A DNA stretch of 64,000 nucleotides from Nocardia sp. BMG51109 (GTDB lineage Bacteria; Actinomycetota; Actinomycetes; Mycobacteriales; Mycobacteriaceae). The translations under genes and the position numbers were made by a program. Numbering within the stretch: position 1 is the stretch's first letter; every line of letters starts with the position of its first letter. The stretch covers positions 6,200,001 to 6,264,000 of the forward strand of contig NZ_JAFQ01000004.1 in the NCBI RefSeq assembly GCF_000526215.1, read 5' to 3'. This document shows, piece after piece, positions 45,941 to 53,817 of this stretch. The notes beneath the pieces were generated by a model. It saw only the letters and a program-made list of their open reading frames with translations. It did not search any database and was not told the DNA's origin.

Positions 45941-46620
45941 GCACCCAACTGCTGATCCGGGCGCGGGCCGGGGAACTGCCCCGGATCCGCGCCACCGGCG
46001 GGCTGGCCGCCCGGCAGACGGGCCCGGACACCGTGCACCTGATCGGCACGGCGGCCACGCCGCTGGGTGGCGACGAACTCGACATCACGGTCGTCGTGGA
46101 ACCGCACGCCCGCCTGACGGTCCGCTCGGTGGCGGCCACCATCGCCCTGCCCGGCCGCTCGACCCGAAAGTCGCTGGCCCGCTGGCACTTCGAGGTGGCC
46201 GAGCGCGGCGAACTGGACTTCGACCCGGAACCGACCGTGATCGCCGGCGGCGCCGACCACGAGACCCGCACGACGATCGCCCTGGCCACCGATTCGACGC
46301 TGCACCTGCGCGAACGAGTCCAGATCGGCCGCACGGGCGAGAACATCGGCCACTGGCGCGGGGACCTGTCGGCCGACCTCGCCGACGTCCCGCTGCTGCG
46401 CCACCGCCTGGAACTTGGCGCGGGGGTACCCACCGACGACCACCTCTCGGCCCCCCGCGCACTGTCCAGCCTGCTGCGTTACCCCGACGAAAGCCCGCCG
46501 CGGACAGTAGGGCTGGATTCTGCCCACCTATCCCTGGCGTCCGGTGGCTCCCTGCACACCTGGACCGGTGGGACCCTGTCCGCCGAATCGCCCCGCCCGG
46601 ACGCCGGCTACATGGCATAG
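45937..46620 (+). CDS. ureD: Urease accessory protein UreD
   Basis: A 227-residue UreD (UreH): LLIRARAGELPRIRATGGLAARQT, TVRSVAATIALPGRSTRKSLARWHFEVAERGELDFDPEPTV, RVQIGRTGENIGHWRGDL. It is the scaffold that binds the apo-urease and the UreF/UreG complex. The only possible start is a TTG at 45937 (a stop lies 40 bases upstream in the same frame), and it has no clear ribosome binding site. Translation may therefore be weak or coupled through the repeat array. Slightly longer than the M. tuberculosis protein (208). Confidence 0.9.
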   Translation: MRTQLLIRARAGELPRIRATGGLAARQTGPDTVHLIGTAATPLGGDELDITVVVEPHARLTVRSVAATIALPGRSTRKSLARWHFEVAERGELDFDPEPTVIAGGADHETRTTIALATDSTLHLRERVQIGRTGENIGHWRGDLSADLADVPLLRHRLELGAGVPTDDHLSAPRALSSLLRYPDESPPRTVGLDSAHLSLASGGSLHTWTGGTLSAESPRPDAGYMA

Positions 46621-46734
46621 CGTTTCAGCCGCCCAAGGTCCTGTTCACCCGGACCGGCCGGATCTCGTTGGCCGAAACAACCCGTCCGCACACCGACCAC
46701 GAGGAATAGGCAATCGCCTCGTCCAGCATCCGAG

Positions 46735-47433
46735 CTACCACAACGATTCGTACGCCCGCACCGCATCGATGATCAGCGCGAGCCCGAAGACGAGAAACAA
46801 GATCCGAACCGACGGCGGCCCAAACCGTTTGAGCACATGCACCAGCCAACGGTTGAACCGGCGTGCCCGGACCGACCGCCGCGTCGACGTGAACAGGACG
46901 AGTGCCGGCGGCAGGAGGGCGATGGCACAGTAGACCACCACGATCAGCGGCCAGAACGGCGGCCGCGGGTCTCGCGCCGAGATCATCGCCAGCGCCGCAA
47001 GATAGGGCACCGCGGTCGGCGCCTGCCCGAGCCCGATGCCGAGGCCGACGAGTCCCAGCAGCCAGGGCTGCCGCCGCGCCTCCGTCGCCCAGACGGGTGG
47101 CGCGACCGCCCGGCCGCGCAGGCGGACGCTGCCGAGGAGCAGCAGTGTGAAACCGACAAGGAGTTCACCCCAGCCTCGGACCGTGGGGGTGATCTCGACG
47201 TCGATCAGATCGGTGAGGAAGCGCAGCCCGAGCACGGTGCAGAGCCCGAAAGTCGTTGTGACGGCGAAGACTCCGGCGATGAAACTCATCGCACCGGGCA
47301 CGGGAGATCGGCGGCTGAGGCGGCTGTCGTAGATCACCGCCGTCGTCACCCCGACGATCAGGAGATCGAGCGAGTCGAGGAGAGCGAAGCCCGCGAGCGC
47401 CGAGAGGAAGATCAGCATGACCCCACCGAACAT
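46735..47433 (-). CDS. GAP (Sap-like) family membrane protein
   Basis: A 232-residue membrane protein with six predicted helices, of the GAP/Sap (GPL- or sulfolipid-addressing protein) family: FLSALAGFALLDSLDLLIVGVTTAVIYDSRL at the N-terminus, and LGIGLGQAPTAVPYLAALAMI in the middle. Mycobacterial members help export surface glycolipids. Start at ATG 47433, with a second ATG at 47418 preceded by GGTGGGG. Transcribed after the secreted protein gene. Confidence 0.82.
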   Translation of the reverse strand: MFGGVMLIFLSALAGFALLDSLDLLIVGVTTAVIYDSRLSRRSPVPGAMSFIAGVFAVTTTFGLCTVLGLRFLTDLIDVEITPTVRGWGELLVGFTLLLLGSVRLRGRAVAPPVWATEARRQPWLLGLVGLGIGLGQAPTAVPYLAALAMISARDPRPPFWPLIVVVYCAIALLPPALVLFTSTRRSVRARRFNRWLVHVLKRFGPPSVRILFLVFGLALIIDAVRAYESLW

Positions 47434-47480
47434 ACGGCAGCGACCCGCGGACGAGGCGGCGCGCGCCACTACGCGGACGG

Positions 47481-47512
47481 GCGGGGAGCGGGCGGCGTCG
47501 GCCGCTCCCCGC
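47481..47512 (-). terminator. Terminator after the secreted protein gene
   Basis: An 11-bp stem GCGGGGAGCGG (47481-47491) with CCGCTCCCCGC (47502-47512) lies directly after the stop of the upstream minus-strand gene. Confidence 0.55.
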
Positions 47513-47526
47513 CCGGGGGCCGCCGG

Positions 47527-48321
47527 TCAGTCGCCGACGACGCGGGGTGGGGCGTTGAACGAGTTGACCGCGCCTACGGCGGCGCCGGCGGCGGCGCCGA
47601 TGGCGGCGGCGGGGACGGTGATGACGCCGGCGCCGAACGCCGCGCCCATCGCCGGGCCCGCGACGACGCCGACCGGCACGAACGGCAGGCCCACGACCAG
47701 GCCGACCACACCGCCGACCACACCGGAGGTGAGCGCGAACGGGGCCGCGGAGGCGGCTCCCGCGACCGCGCCCACCGCGGCGGAACCGACGGTCTGCCCG
47801 GCGATGCGGTCGGATCGGCTGCGTTCCATGCCGACCGAGTCCAGGAAGGTCGCCAGGTTGGCCTCGGTCTGGGCGGCGTTGTCGTTGATCTGGATGGCCT
47901 GCTCGCGGTCCAGCCAGGGCGGCGCGTCGACCTGAACGTCGCCGAACCGGAACTTGCCGGGTGGCGGCGCGATCGGCGGCACCGGCGCGACCGGCACCGG
48001 CGGGTGCAGCGTGCCGACCGGGGCCAGGTAGCTCTTGTCCGGCAGGGTCCGTGCGGTTTGCAGCGAGCTGAGCGTGTCGCCGGGGATGTGCAGGCCCTCG
48101 TAGGGACGGGCGTTGGGCGCGTCACCGGCCGGCCACTGGGGCGCCGCATGCTCCTCCTGCGCCCCGTGGTCCTGCGTGGTGGCCTGGCTCGGCTCGGACG
48201 GTGCGGCGTTGGCGGTCCCGGTTCCGACGACCGCCAAGACTAGTGGGATGGCGCCCGCCGCAACGGCGTTACCCACTCGATGGCGATGCGGATTGGGCGC
48301 TCTGTGTTTGCCTGCGGCCAT
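47527..48321 (-). CDS. Secreted protein with glycine-zipper C-terminus
   Basis: A 264-residue exported protein. The signal peptide is basic and His-rich (MAAGKHRAPNPHRHRVG) followed by a hydrophobic stretch and a cleavage site near ANA-AP (about residue 40). After a Pro-rich linker there is a helical segment (REQAIQINDNAAQTEANLATFLDSVG). The C-terminal ~90 residues are a Gly/Ala/Val glycine-zipper that may insert into a membrane (GSAAVGAVAGAAS ... AAAIGAAAGAAVGAV). This type is common in Nocardia. Function unknown. Confidence 0.8.
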   Translation of the reverse strand: MAAGKHRAPNPHRHRVGNAVAAGAIPLVLAVVGTGTANAAPSEPSQATTQDHGAQEEHAAPQWPAGDAPNARPYEGLHIPGDTLSSLQTARTLPDKSYLAPVGTLHPPVPVAPVPPIAPPPGKFRFGDVQVDAPPWLDREQAIQINDNAAQTEANLATFLDSVGMERSRSDRIAGQTVGSAAVGAVAGAASAAPFALTSGVVGGVVGLVVGLPFVPVGVVAGPAMGAAFGAGVITVPAAAIGAAAGAAVGAVNSFNAPPRVVGD

Positions 48322-48447
48322 AGCGACCTTTCTTCCGGGGAATACCGACGTTCGACATTCGGACCCGGGGCGTGCGCGGATGGGAGAAATATCCGCGACA
48401 CGCCGACAAAAATCGCTACGGCGGAGGATTCGACCGGACCGGCGAAC

Positions 48448-49929
48448 CTATCCGGCCTTGTGCTCGGTAGGGGTGGCGGCGGACTTGCCGGCCGCCGATG
48501 TGTCGCCGCCCGAACGGGTTCCACCGCCGGGGCGGTCGGTGACGGGGTCCTTACCGCGGAGTTCGGCACGCGTCTCGCGCCCGTTCTCCTCGTTGCCGTT
48601 CATCGCCTCCAGCGCCAGCCGCGCGAACACCCACTGCTCGGTGGCGGCCATCTGACCGCGGTTGCGCCCGAGGAAGGCGAAGAACCACTGGAACACGGTG
48701 ATGAACCGGCTGCGGTAGCCGATCAGGTAGTACAGGTGCAGCACCAGCCAGGCCAGCCAGGCGAAGAACCCGCCGAACTCGAGCTTGCCGATCTGGCAGA
48801 CCGCGTTGTACCGCGACACGGTCGCCATGCTGCCCTTGTTCAGGTAGTGGAACGCCTTGCGCTGCTGCGGCGTCTGCTTGCCGGCCAGCTCGGCCTTGAT
48901 CTGCTTGGCGGCGTAGGTGGCGCCCTGGATCGCGCCCTGCGCCTGCCCGGGCACGTTCGGCACCGACATCAGGTCGCCGACCACGAAGACGTTCGGGTAC
49001 CCCTTGATGGTCAGATCCGGTTCGACCACGACGCGCCCGGCGCGGTCGGTCTCGGTGCCCTCGGACTGCTCGGCGAGGATCTTGCCCAGCCCGCTGGCCT
49101 GGACGCCGGCCGACCACACCTTGCACGCGGCCTCGATCCGCCGCTCGCTGCCGTCCTTGTCCTTGACCGTCACGCCGCGGGCGTCGACGCCCGTCACCAT
49201 GGCGTTCAGCTGGACCTCCACGCCCATCTTCTCCAGCCGGCGATGTGCCTTGCCGCCCAGCTTCGGGCCCATCGGCGCGAGTACGGCCCCGGCGCCCTCG
49301 AGCAGGACCACCCGGGCGTCGCGCGGATCGATGTTGCGGAAGGTGCCCTCGAGCGTGCGATCGGAGAGTTCGGCGATCTGCCCGGCCAGCTCGACGCCGG
49401 TGGGCCCGGCGCCGACCACCACGAAGGTGAGGAACCGGTCGCGCGCCTCCTGCGTCTTGGCGAGCTCGGCCTCCTCGAACGAGCCCAGGATGCGGGCGCG
49501 GAGCTCGAGGGCGTCGTCGATGGTCTTCATGCCGGGGGCGTAGGTGGCGAACTGGTCGTTGCCGAAATAGGACTGCTGGGCGCCGGTCGCCACGATCAGG
49601 CTGTCGAACGAGGTGACGGTGTCCTCGTTCAGCAGTTCGGAGGTGACGGTGCGGTTCACCAGGTCGATGTCGTGCACCTCGCCGAGGATCACCTGGACGT
49701 TGTTGTACTTGCGCAACACCAGCCGGGTGGCGGGCGCGATCTCGCCGGTGGACAGGATGCCGGTGGCCACCTGGTAGAGCAGCGGCTGGAACAGGTGGGT
49801 GGAGGTCTTCGAAATCAGCACGACGTCGACATCGGCATGCCTGAGATGCTTGCACGCGAACAAGCCGCCGAAGCCGGATCCGATCACCACCACGCGGTGG
49901 CGCCGGTTCTCGACAGTCTCGGTTGTCAT
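48448..49929 (-). CDS. ndh: Type II NADH dehydrogenase
   Basis: A 493-residue NDH-2, the equivalent of M. tuberculosis Rv1854c. It passes electrons from NADH to menaquinone without proton pumping. FAD loop VVIGSGFGGLFACKHL near residues 13-28, NADH loop VVVGAGPTGVELAGQIAEL near 170, and VFVVGDLMSVPNVPGQAQGAIQGATYAAKQI before the C-terminus. A C-terminal amphipathic/hydrophobic region (FAWLAWLVLHLYYLIGY) binds it to the membrane. A Lys/Glu-rich tail of 35 residues follows. Completes the shared gene order with the urease locus. Confidence 0.96.
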   Translation of the reverse strand: MTTETVENRRHRVVVIGSGFGGLFACKHLRHADVDVVLISKTSTHLFQPLLYQVATGILSTGEIAPATRLVLRKYNNVQVILGEVHDIDLVNRTVTSELLNEDTVTSFDSLIVATGAQQSYFGNDQFATYAPGMKTIDDALELRARILGSFEEAELAKTQEARDRFLTFVVVGAGPTGVELAGQIAELSDRTLEGTFRNIDPRDARVVLLEGAGAVLAPMGPKLGGKAHRRLEKMGVEVQLNAMVTGVDARGVTVKDKDGSERRIEAACKVWSAGVQASGLGKILAEQSEGTETDRAGRVVVEPDLTIKGYPNVFVVGDLMSVPNVPGQAQGAIQGATYAAKQIKAELAGKQTPQQRKAFHYLNKGSMATVSRYNAVCQIGKLEFGGFFAWLAWLVLHLYYLIGYRSRFITVFQWFFAFLGRNRGQMAATEQWVFARLALEAMNGNEENGRETRAELRGKDPVTDRPGGGTRSGGDTSAAGKSAATPTEHKAG

Positions 49930-49991
49930 CTCGCTCCTCGCCGGACGTACGGTTTTCGACAGCCTTACCGTAGTCGGCTACCCGGTAGCAG

Positions 49992-50690
49992 TCACGATGA
50001 ACTCGTGCCGTCGGCGCGTCCTCGAAGGGCGGCCAGCTCGTCGACCGAGATCGGCCCGACCAGCCGGTCGCCCCCGACGCTCTCGACGGTGGGCCACAGG
50101 AAGGCCGTGAGCTGGTCGACGAAGTCCTCGCGGGACCGGGCCGGATCCTGTGACCAGGCCTCCGCCGACATCAGGATGGCGCCGACGGTCGCCGTCGCCC
50201 AGATCCGCGCAAGCTCCGGATCGGCGCCCACGCGGCGCAGGATGATGTCGAAAACCGCGGTGGCCCAATCGGAGACACGCGTGAAGAACGGGCGGTGCTC
50301 GGTGTCGCCGCTCTCCAGCCGCTGCATCATCACGTGGTGCAGGTTCGGGTCGGCCTCGACGACATCCGACATCAGCCGCACGATAGCGCGCAGCAGCTCG
50401 CGGGCGGGCAGGGGCTGGGCGAGCACGGCGTCGGCGGCGGTGATGACGCCCTCCATGTGCCGCTGCGCGAGGGCGTCGATCAGCGCGGGGAGGTCCGGGA
50501 ACACCGCGTACACGGCGGTGCGCGCATATCCGGCCTCAGCCGCCACCTGGGCGATCGTGATGTGCGTGCCCGCGCGCGCGACCACTCGTTCGGCGGCGTC
50601 GAGGATCTCCGCGCGGCGCCGGGCCGGATCGGGCGGCGGACCGGGCGGACGCCCCGGTCGCCGCGATGTGTCCCTTGTCACAGTGCGCAT
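49992..50690 (-). CDS. TetR-family regulator divergent from P450
   Basis: A 232-residue TetR/AcrR protein: RRRAEILDAAERVVARAGTHITIAQVAAEAGYARTAVYAVF is the DNA-binding domain, and the C-terminal domain is helical without a recognisable subclass. Divergent from a cytochrome P450 gene, with a GTACA-N3-TGTAC palindrome between them. It probably represses the P450 until a lipophilic ligand is bound. Confidence 0.88.
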   Translation of the reverse strand: MRTVTRDTSRRPGRPPGPPPDPARRRAEILDAAERVVARAGTHITIAQVAAEAGYARTAVYAVFPDLPALIDALAQRHMEGVITAADAVLAQPLPARELLRAIVRLMSDVVEADPNLHHVMMQRLESGDTEHRPFFTRVSDWATAVFDIILRRVGADPELARIWATATVGAILMSAEAWSQDPARSREDFVDQLTAFLWPTVESVGGDRLVGPISVDELAALRGRADGTSSS

Positions 50691-50699
50691 TCTACCGGT

Positions 50700-50718
50700 A
50701 ATGTACAGGTTGTACTTT
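50700..50718. promoter_or_regulatory. Operator palindrome between tetR and P450
   Basis: AATGTACA and TGTACTTT (one mismatch in symmetric 8-bp arms) flank GGT, 10 bp from the TetR ATG and 18 bp before the P450 ATG. The spacing suits repression of both genes. Confidence 0.7.
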
Positions 50719-50735
50719 TAACGGGAAGGCTTGTC

Positions 50736-52262
50736 ATGGTCAGCGTCGACGCACGCGCACAGCGTGCCGAATCAACGCATGCCGATCGGGAGAATCTCGG
50801 CTTCTTCGAGGCACCGGACAGTCACCCGATCGATCGGATGCTGCGCCGGATCCCGGCGCGCGAGCGGACGTTGGCCAATCCGCCCACCGGGAGCGGGCAC
50901 CGCGCGGTGACGGGCGATATCGGGGTGCCGTACTTCGGTCGCTCGCTGCATTATCTGCGCTGGGGGCCGGCCGAGATGGTGGAGCGCTACCAGCGCTACG
51001 GTCCGGTCAGCTACGCCCCGTCCCTGGGCTTGGACCGGGTCATGGTGGCCGGACCGGATGCGGTCGACGAGGTGATGGGCAAGCGGCGCAACGACTTCGG
51101 ACAGGGCTGGGACTATCTGATCGGCTCGTTCTTCCGGCGCGGCCTGCTGCTGCTGGAGTTCTCCGAGCACATGTTCCACCGGCGGATCATGCAGCAGGCG
51201 TTCACCCGGGAGCGGCTGGAGGCGCATCTGGCCGGGGTGGCGCCGGCGGTGGACGCCGCCATCGGCCGGTGGGCGCACGCGGGTTCGCGGCGGCTGCGGT
51301 TGTATCCGACGGTGAAGGATATGACCCTCGACGTCGCGGCCGAGACGTTCATGGGGGTGCGCACCGGACCGGAGCGCGCGCGGCTGGGACAGGCGTTCCT
51401 GGACTGCACACACGCGCCGCTGTCGATCGTGCGGCACCGGGTGCCGGGCGGCGCGTGGCGGGCCGGGCTGCGCGGCCGAAAGGTGTTGGAGGAGTACTTC
51501 ACCCGGATGCTGCCGGACAAGCGGCGGGCGGCGGGTGGTGATGTCTCGGGCGGCGATTTCTCGGGCGGCGATTTCTCGGGCGGCGATTTCTTCAGCGCGC
51601 TGTGCCACGCCCGCACCGAGGACGGCGAGACGTTCTCCGACGCGGACGTGGTGAACCACATGATCTTCCTGATCATGGCCGCGCACGACACCACGACCAC
51701 CACCGCCACCGCGGTCGCCTACTACCTGGGCCGGCATCCGGAATGGCAGCAGCGGGTGCGGGCCGAGGCGCTGGCGCTGCGGGAGCGGACCGGCGGCGCC
51801 CCGCCGACCATCGCGGATCTGGACACCCTGCACGATCTGGACCTGGTGATCCGGGAGAGCCTGCGGCTGGTGCCGCCGGTGCCGGGCCTGGTGCGGCGCG
51901 CGGTGCGCGACACCGAGGTGGCCGGGCGTTACATCCCGGCCGGTACGCACATCGACGTCGCCTACGTGGTCAACCACCTGTCGCCCGAGTTGTGGTCGCG
52001 TCCGGCGCGTTTCGATCCGGAGCGATTCGGCGCGCAACGGCGCGAGGACAAATCGCACCGGCTGGCCTGGATGCCGTTCGGCGCGGGCGCGCACAAGTGC
52101 GTCGGCATGCACTTCGGGGTGTTCGAGGTGAAGGTGATCATCGCCGCGATGGTGCGCGACTACGAATGGCGGATCCCCGACGACTACCTGATGCCGTGGG
52201 GATTCACCACCATTCCGTTCCCGCGCGACGGCGCGCCGATGCTGCTGCGCCGGCGGATCTAG
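50736..52262 (+). CDS. Cytochrome P450
   Basis: A 508-residue P450 with all hallmarks: I-helix AAHDTTTTTATAVAY with the acid-alcohol pair, ExxR in RESLRLVPP, and the haem-binding FGAGAHKCVG with Cys455. The N-terminal region (residues 1-60) is longer than in most soluble bacterial P450s. A run of SGGDF repeats lies in the middle (about residues 270-285). It resembles CYP families in Nocardia that act on steroids, fatty acids or drugs. AAGG ribosome binding site. Its 3' end overlaps the convergent hydrolase gene by four bases. Confidence 0.92.
   Translation: MVSVDARAQRAESTHADRENLGFFEAPDSHPIDRMLRRIPARERTLANPPTGSGHRAVTGDIGVPYFGRSLHYLRWGPAEMVERYQRYGPVSYAPSLGLDRVMVAGPDAVDEVMGKRRNDFGQGWDYLIGSFFRRGLLLLEFSEHMFHRRIMQQAFTRERLEAHLAGVAPAVDAAIGRWAHAGSRRLRLYPTVKDMTLDVAAETFMGVRTGPERARLGQAFLDCTHAPLSIVRHRVPGGAWRAGLRGRKVLEEYFTRMLPDKRRAAGGDVSGGDFSGGDFSGGDFFSALCHARTEDGETFSDADVVNHMIFLIMAAHDTTTTTATAVAYYLGRHPEWQQRVRAEALALRERTGGAPPTIADLDTLHDLDLVIRESLRLVPPVPGLVRRAVRDTEVAGRYIPAGTHIDVAYVVNHLSPELWSRPARFDPERFGAQRREDKSHRLAWMPFGAGAHKCVGMHFGVFEVKVIIAAMVRDYEWRIPDDYLMPWGFTTIPFPRDGAPMLLRRRI
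51546..51590 (+). repeat. 15-bp in-frame tandem repeat in the P450 gene
   Basis: Three perfect copies of TCGGGCGGCGATTTC (51546, 51561, 51576), preceded by a degenerate copy, encode SGGDF repeats in a loop of the protein. A candidate site for slippage. Confidence 0.9.
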
Positions 52263-53131
52263 CCGAACAGCAGCTCCGCCACGTGGGTGGTGGTCTGCTC
52301 GCCGTCGGTGTAGCCGCCCTGGTCCTTGCCGATGTGGTTCATGATCGCCAGCGTGTAGCGCTCGTCCGGACCGGCGAAACCGACCGAGTTGACCACCCAG
52401 CCGTCCTGCTCGTCGGACCAGCCGTTCTTCAGGCCCGGCTGCATGTCGGCGCCCGCGCCCCACATGCCCCAGTGCTGGTTGGTGTCCACATTGCGCATGC
52501 GGTCGAGCAGGTAGGAGCGGTCGTCGGGGTGCATGGTGTCGAGCACGTTGCTCATCAGCCGGTCCAGATCGGCCGGGGTGCACTGCAGGAAGCCCCAGTC
52601 GGGGAACGGGTGGCCGCCGGTCGGCTGCGGGGCCAGGCCGGACATGCCGTTGGCGCGGAAGGCGTTGACGAACGCCATCCGGTCCGGGCCCGCGTACTTG
52701 TTCCACAGGAAGTCGGCGCCGGCGTCGTTGGAGGTGGCCAGCATGGACTCCAGCTGGCCGCGATCGATCGGGGTCAGCAGGAGCGCGCCGGCGCGGGCGC
52801 GGTTGAGCACGTCCTCGGCGATCGCCAGCTTGATCGTCGACGCGGTCCAGAACGGGGTCTCGGACTGGTCGTTGCTGTAGACCTTGCCGGTGACCCGGTC
52901 GCGCACAACGTAACCCGTGCTGCCGGGGCGGCCGGCCAGGTAGGAGTCGACGGTGGCGATCCGGCCGGCCAGGTTGCAGTCACCGGCGCAGCTCTGCTGG
53001 GCCGGTAGTGCCGCGGCGGGGGCGGATTGCAGGGCGGGGGCACCCGCGATCAGGACGGCGGCGACGGCGCAGGCGCCGGCGGCCATGCGGGTGGGTCGTG
53101 TGGCGCTCGAGGCGGCCCGGGGATAACGCAC
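52259..53131 (-). CDS. Exported serine hydrolase, class A beta-lactamase fold
   Basis: A 290-residue secreted protein with a signal peptide (about residues 16-42). It carries the serine beta-lactamase/DD-peptidase motifs: S98-T-I-K101, S134-N-D136 and K235-N-G237. The general base Glu of class A beta-lactamases is not obvious, so it may be a penicillin-binding hydrolase or carboxypeptidase rather than an active beta-lactamase. Two cysteines (CAGDC) lie after the signal. The stop overlaps the convergent P450 stop. Confidence 0.82.
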   Translation of the reverse strand: MRYPRAASSATRPTRMAAGACAVAAVLIAGAPALQSAPAAALPAQQSCAGDCNLAGRIATVDSYLAGRPGSTGYVVRDRVTGKVYSNDQSETPFWTASTIKLAIAEDVLNRARAGALLLTPIDRGQLESMLATSNDAGADFLWNKYAGPDRMAFVNAFRANGMSGLAPQPTGGHPFPDWGFLQCTPADLDRLMSNVLDTMHPDDRSYLLDRMRNVDTNQHWGMWGAGADMQPGLKNGWSDEQDGWVVNSVGFAGPDERYTLAIMNHIGKDQGGYTDGEQTTTHVAELLFG

Positions 53132-53248
53132 GGTGAACGAGGATAACCATCGTGGTGCACGTCTCGCACGTCTTGAGGTTCGGCCATCGGTTGTGCTAGA
53201 ACCCCCGGGCGCGCGCCGTAGCGGATGGACTTTGCGGCACAGGGTTTT

Positions 53249-53455
53249 TCAGCGGAAGGCGGCCAGCAGTTCCTCGACGCTGCGGCCGTTGAGCCGGTAG
53301 CAGTGCGAGAATGCCTCGGCATGCTGATCGCGGGGCCAGGAGTGGAGGACGACGGTGCGGCCGTAGTGACGCGAGTTGACCAGCTCCCAGCGGTCGCCGA
53401 CCCGGCGGACCGTGAAGCCGGATCTGGGCAACAGGGGAATCACCGTCGCGGACAT
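53249..53455 (-). CDS. Small hypothetical protein
   Basis: A 68-residue protein starting MSATVIPLLPRSGFTVRRVG, with aromatic residues in RWELVNSRHYGRTVVLHSW and an acidic helix at the end. ATG 53455 with AAAGG. The frame extends 19 codons upstream without similarity. No family recognised; coding character is good. Confidence 0.6.
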   Translation of the reverse strand: MSATVIPLLPRSGFTVRRVGDRWELVNSRHYGRTVVLHSWPRDQHAEAFSHCYRLNGRSVEELLAAFR

Positions 53456-53817
53456 GAACCAGCCTTTCGATACTGCTCTTCCGTTACCTCCCCGCCGAGC
53501 ACTGTGGCACATCGGGCCGCGGCTTCCGGTGTGACACGCGGACGGGAATCGCGGCGGTCGCGCCGTGGTTGTCGGGACGACCGGATTCGATTGTGTTGCT
53601 GGAAATTTGGTGTCTATCCGGCATTACGGGCAACGTGGTGGTCAGAGGCTTTCGTACTGTGTAGCGAGTACGGAACCGATCGGTATGTCGCCAGAAGTCC
53701 GAGTCGCGGCCCGGGATCGGGTCGGCGGGTTTGTAGGATCGGCCGACGACAGGCAACCACGGGGCATCCGGGCGGGCAGGGCTAGGGACGGCACCAGCGA
53801 GCGGAGAGAGGCGGCCG
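53456..53817. other. Upstream region of recC
   Basis: About 360 bp with no supported gene. It should contain the promoter of recCBD; GAGAGAGG lies about 8 nt before the recC ATG as the ribosome binding site. No obvious SOS (LexA) box was recognised. Confidence 0.45.
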
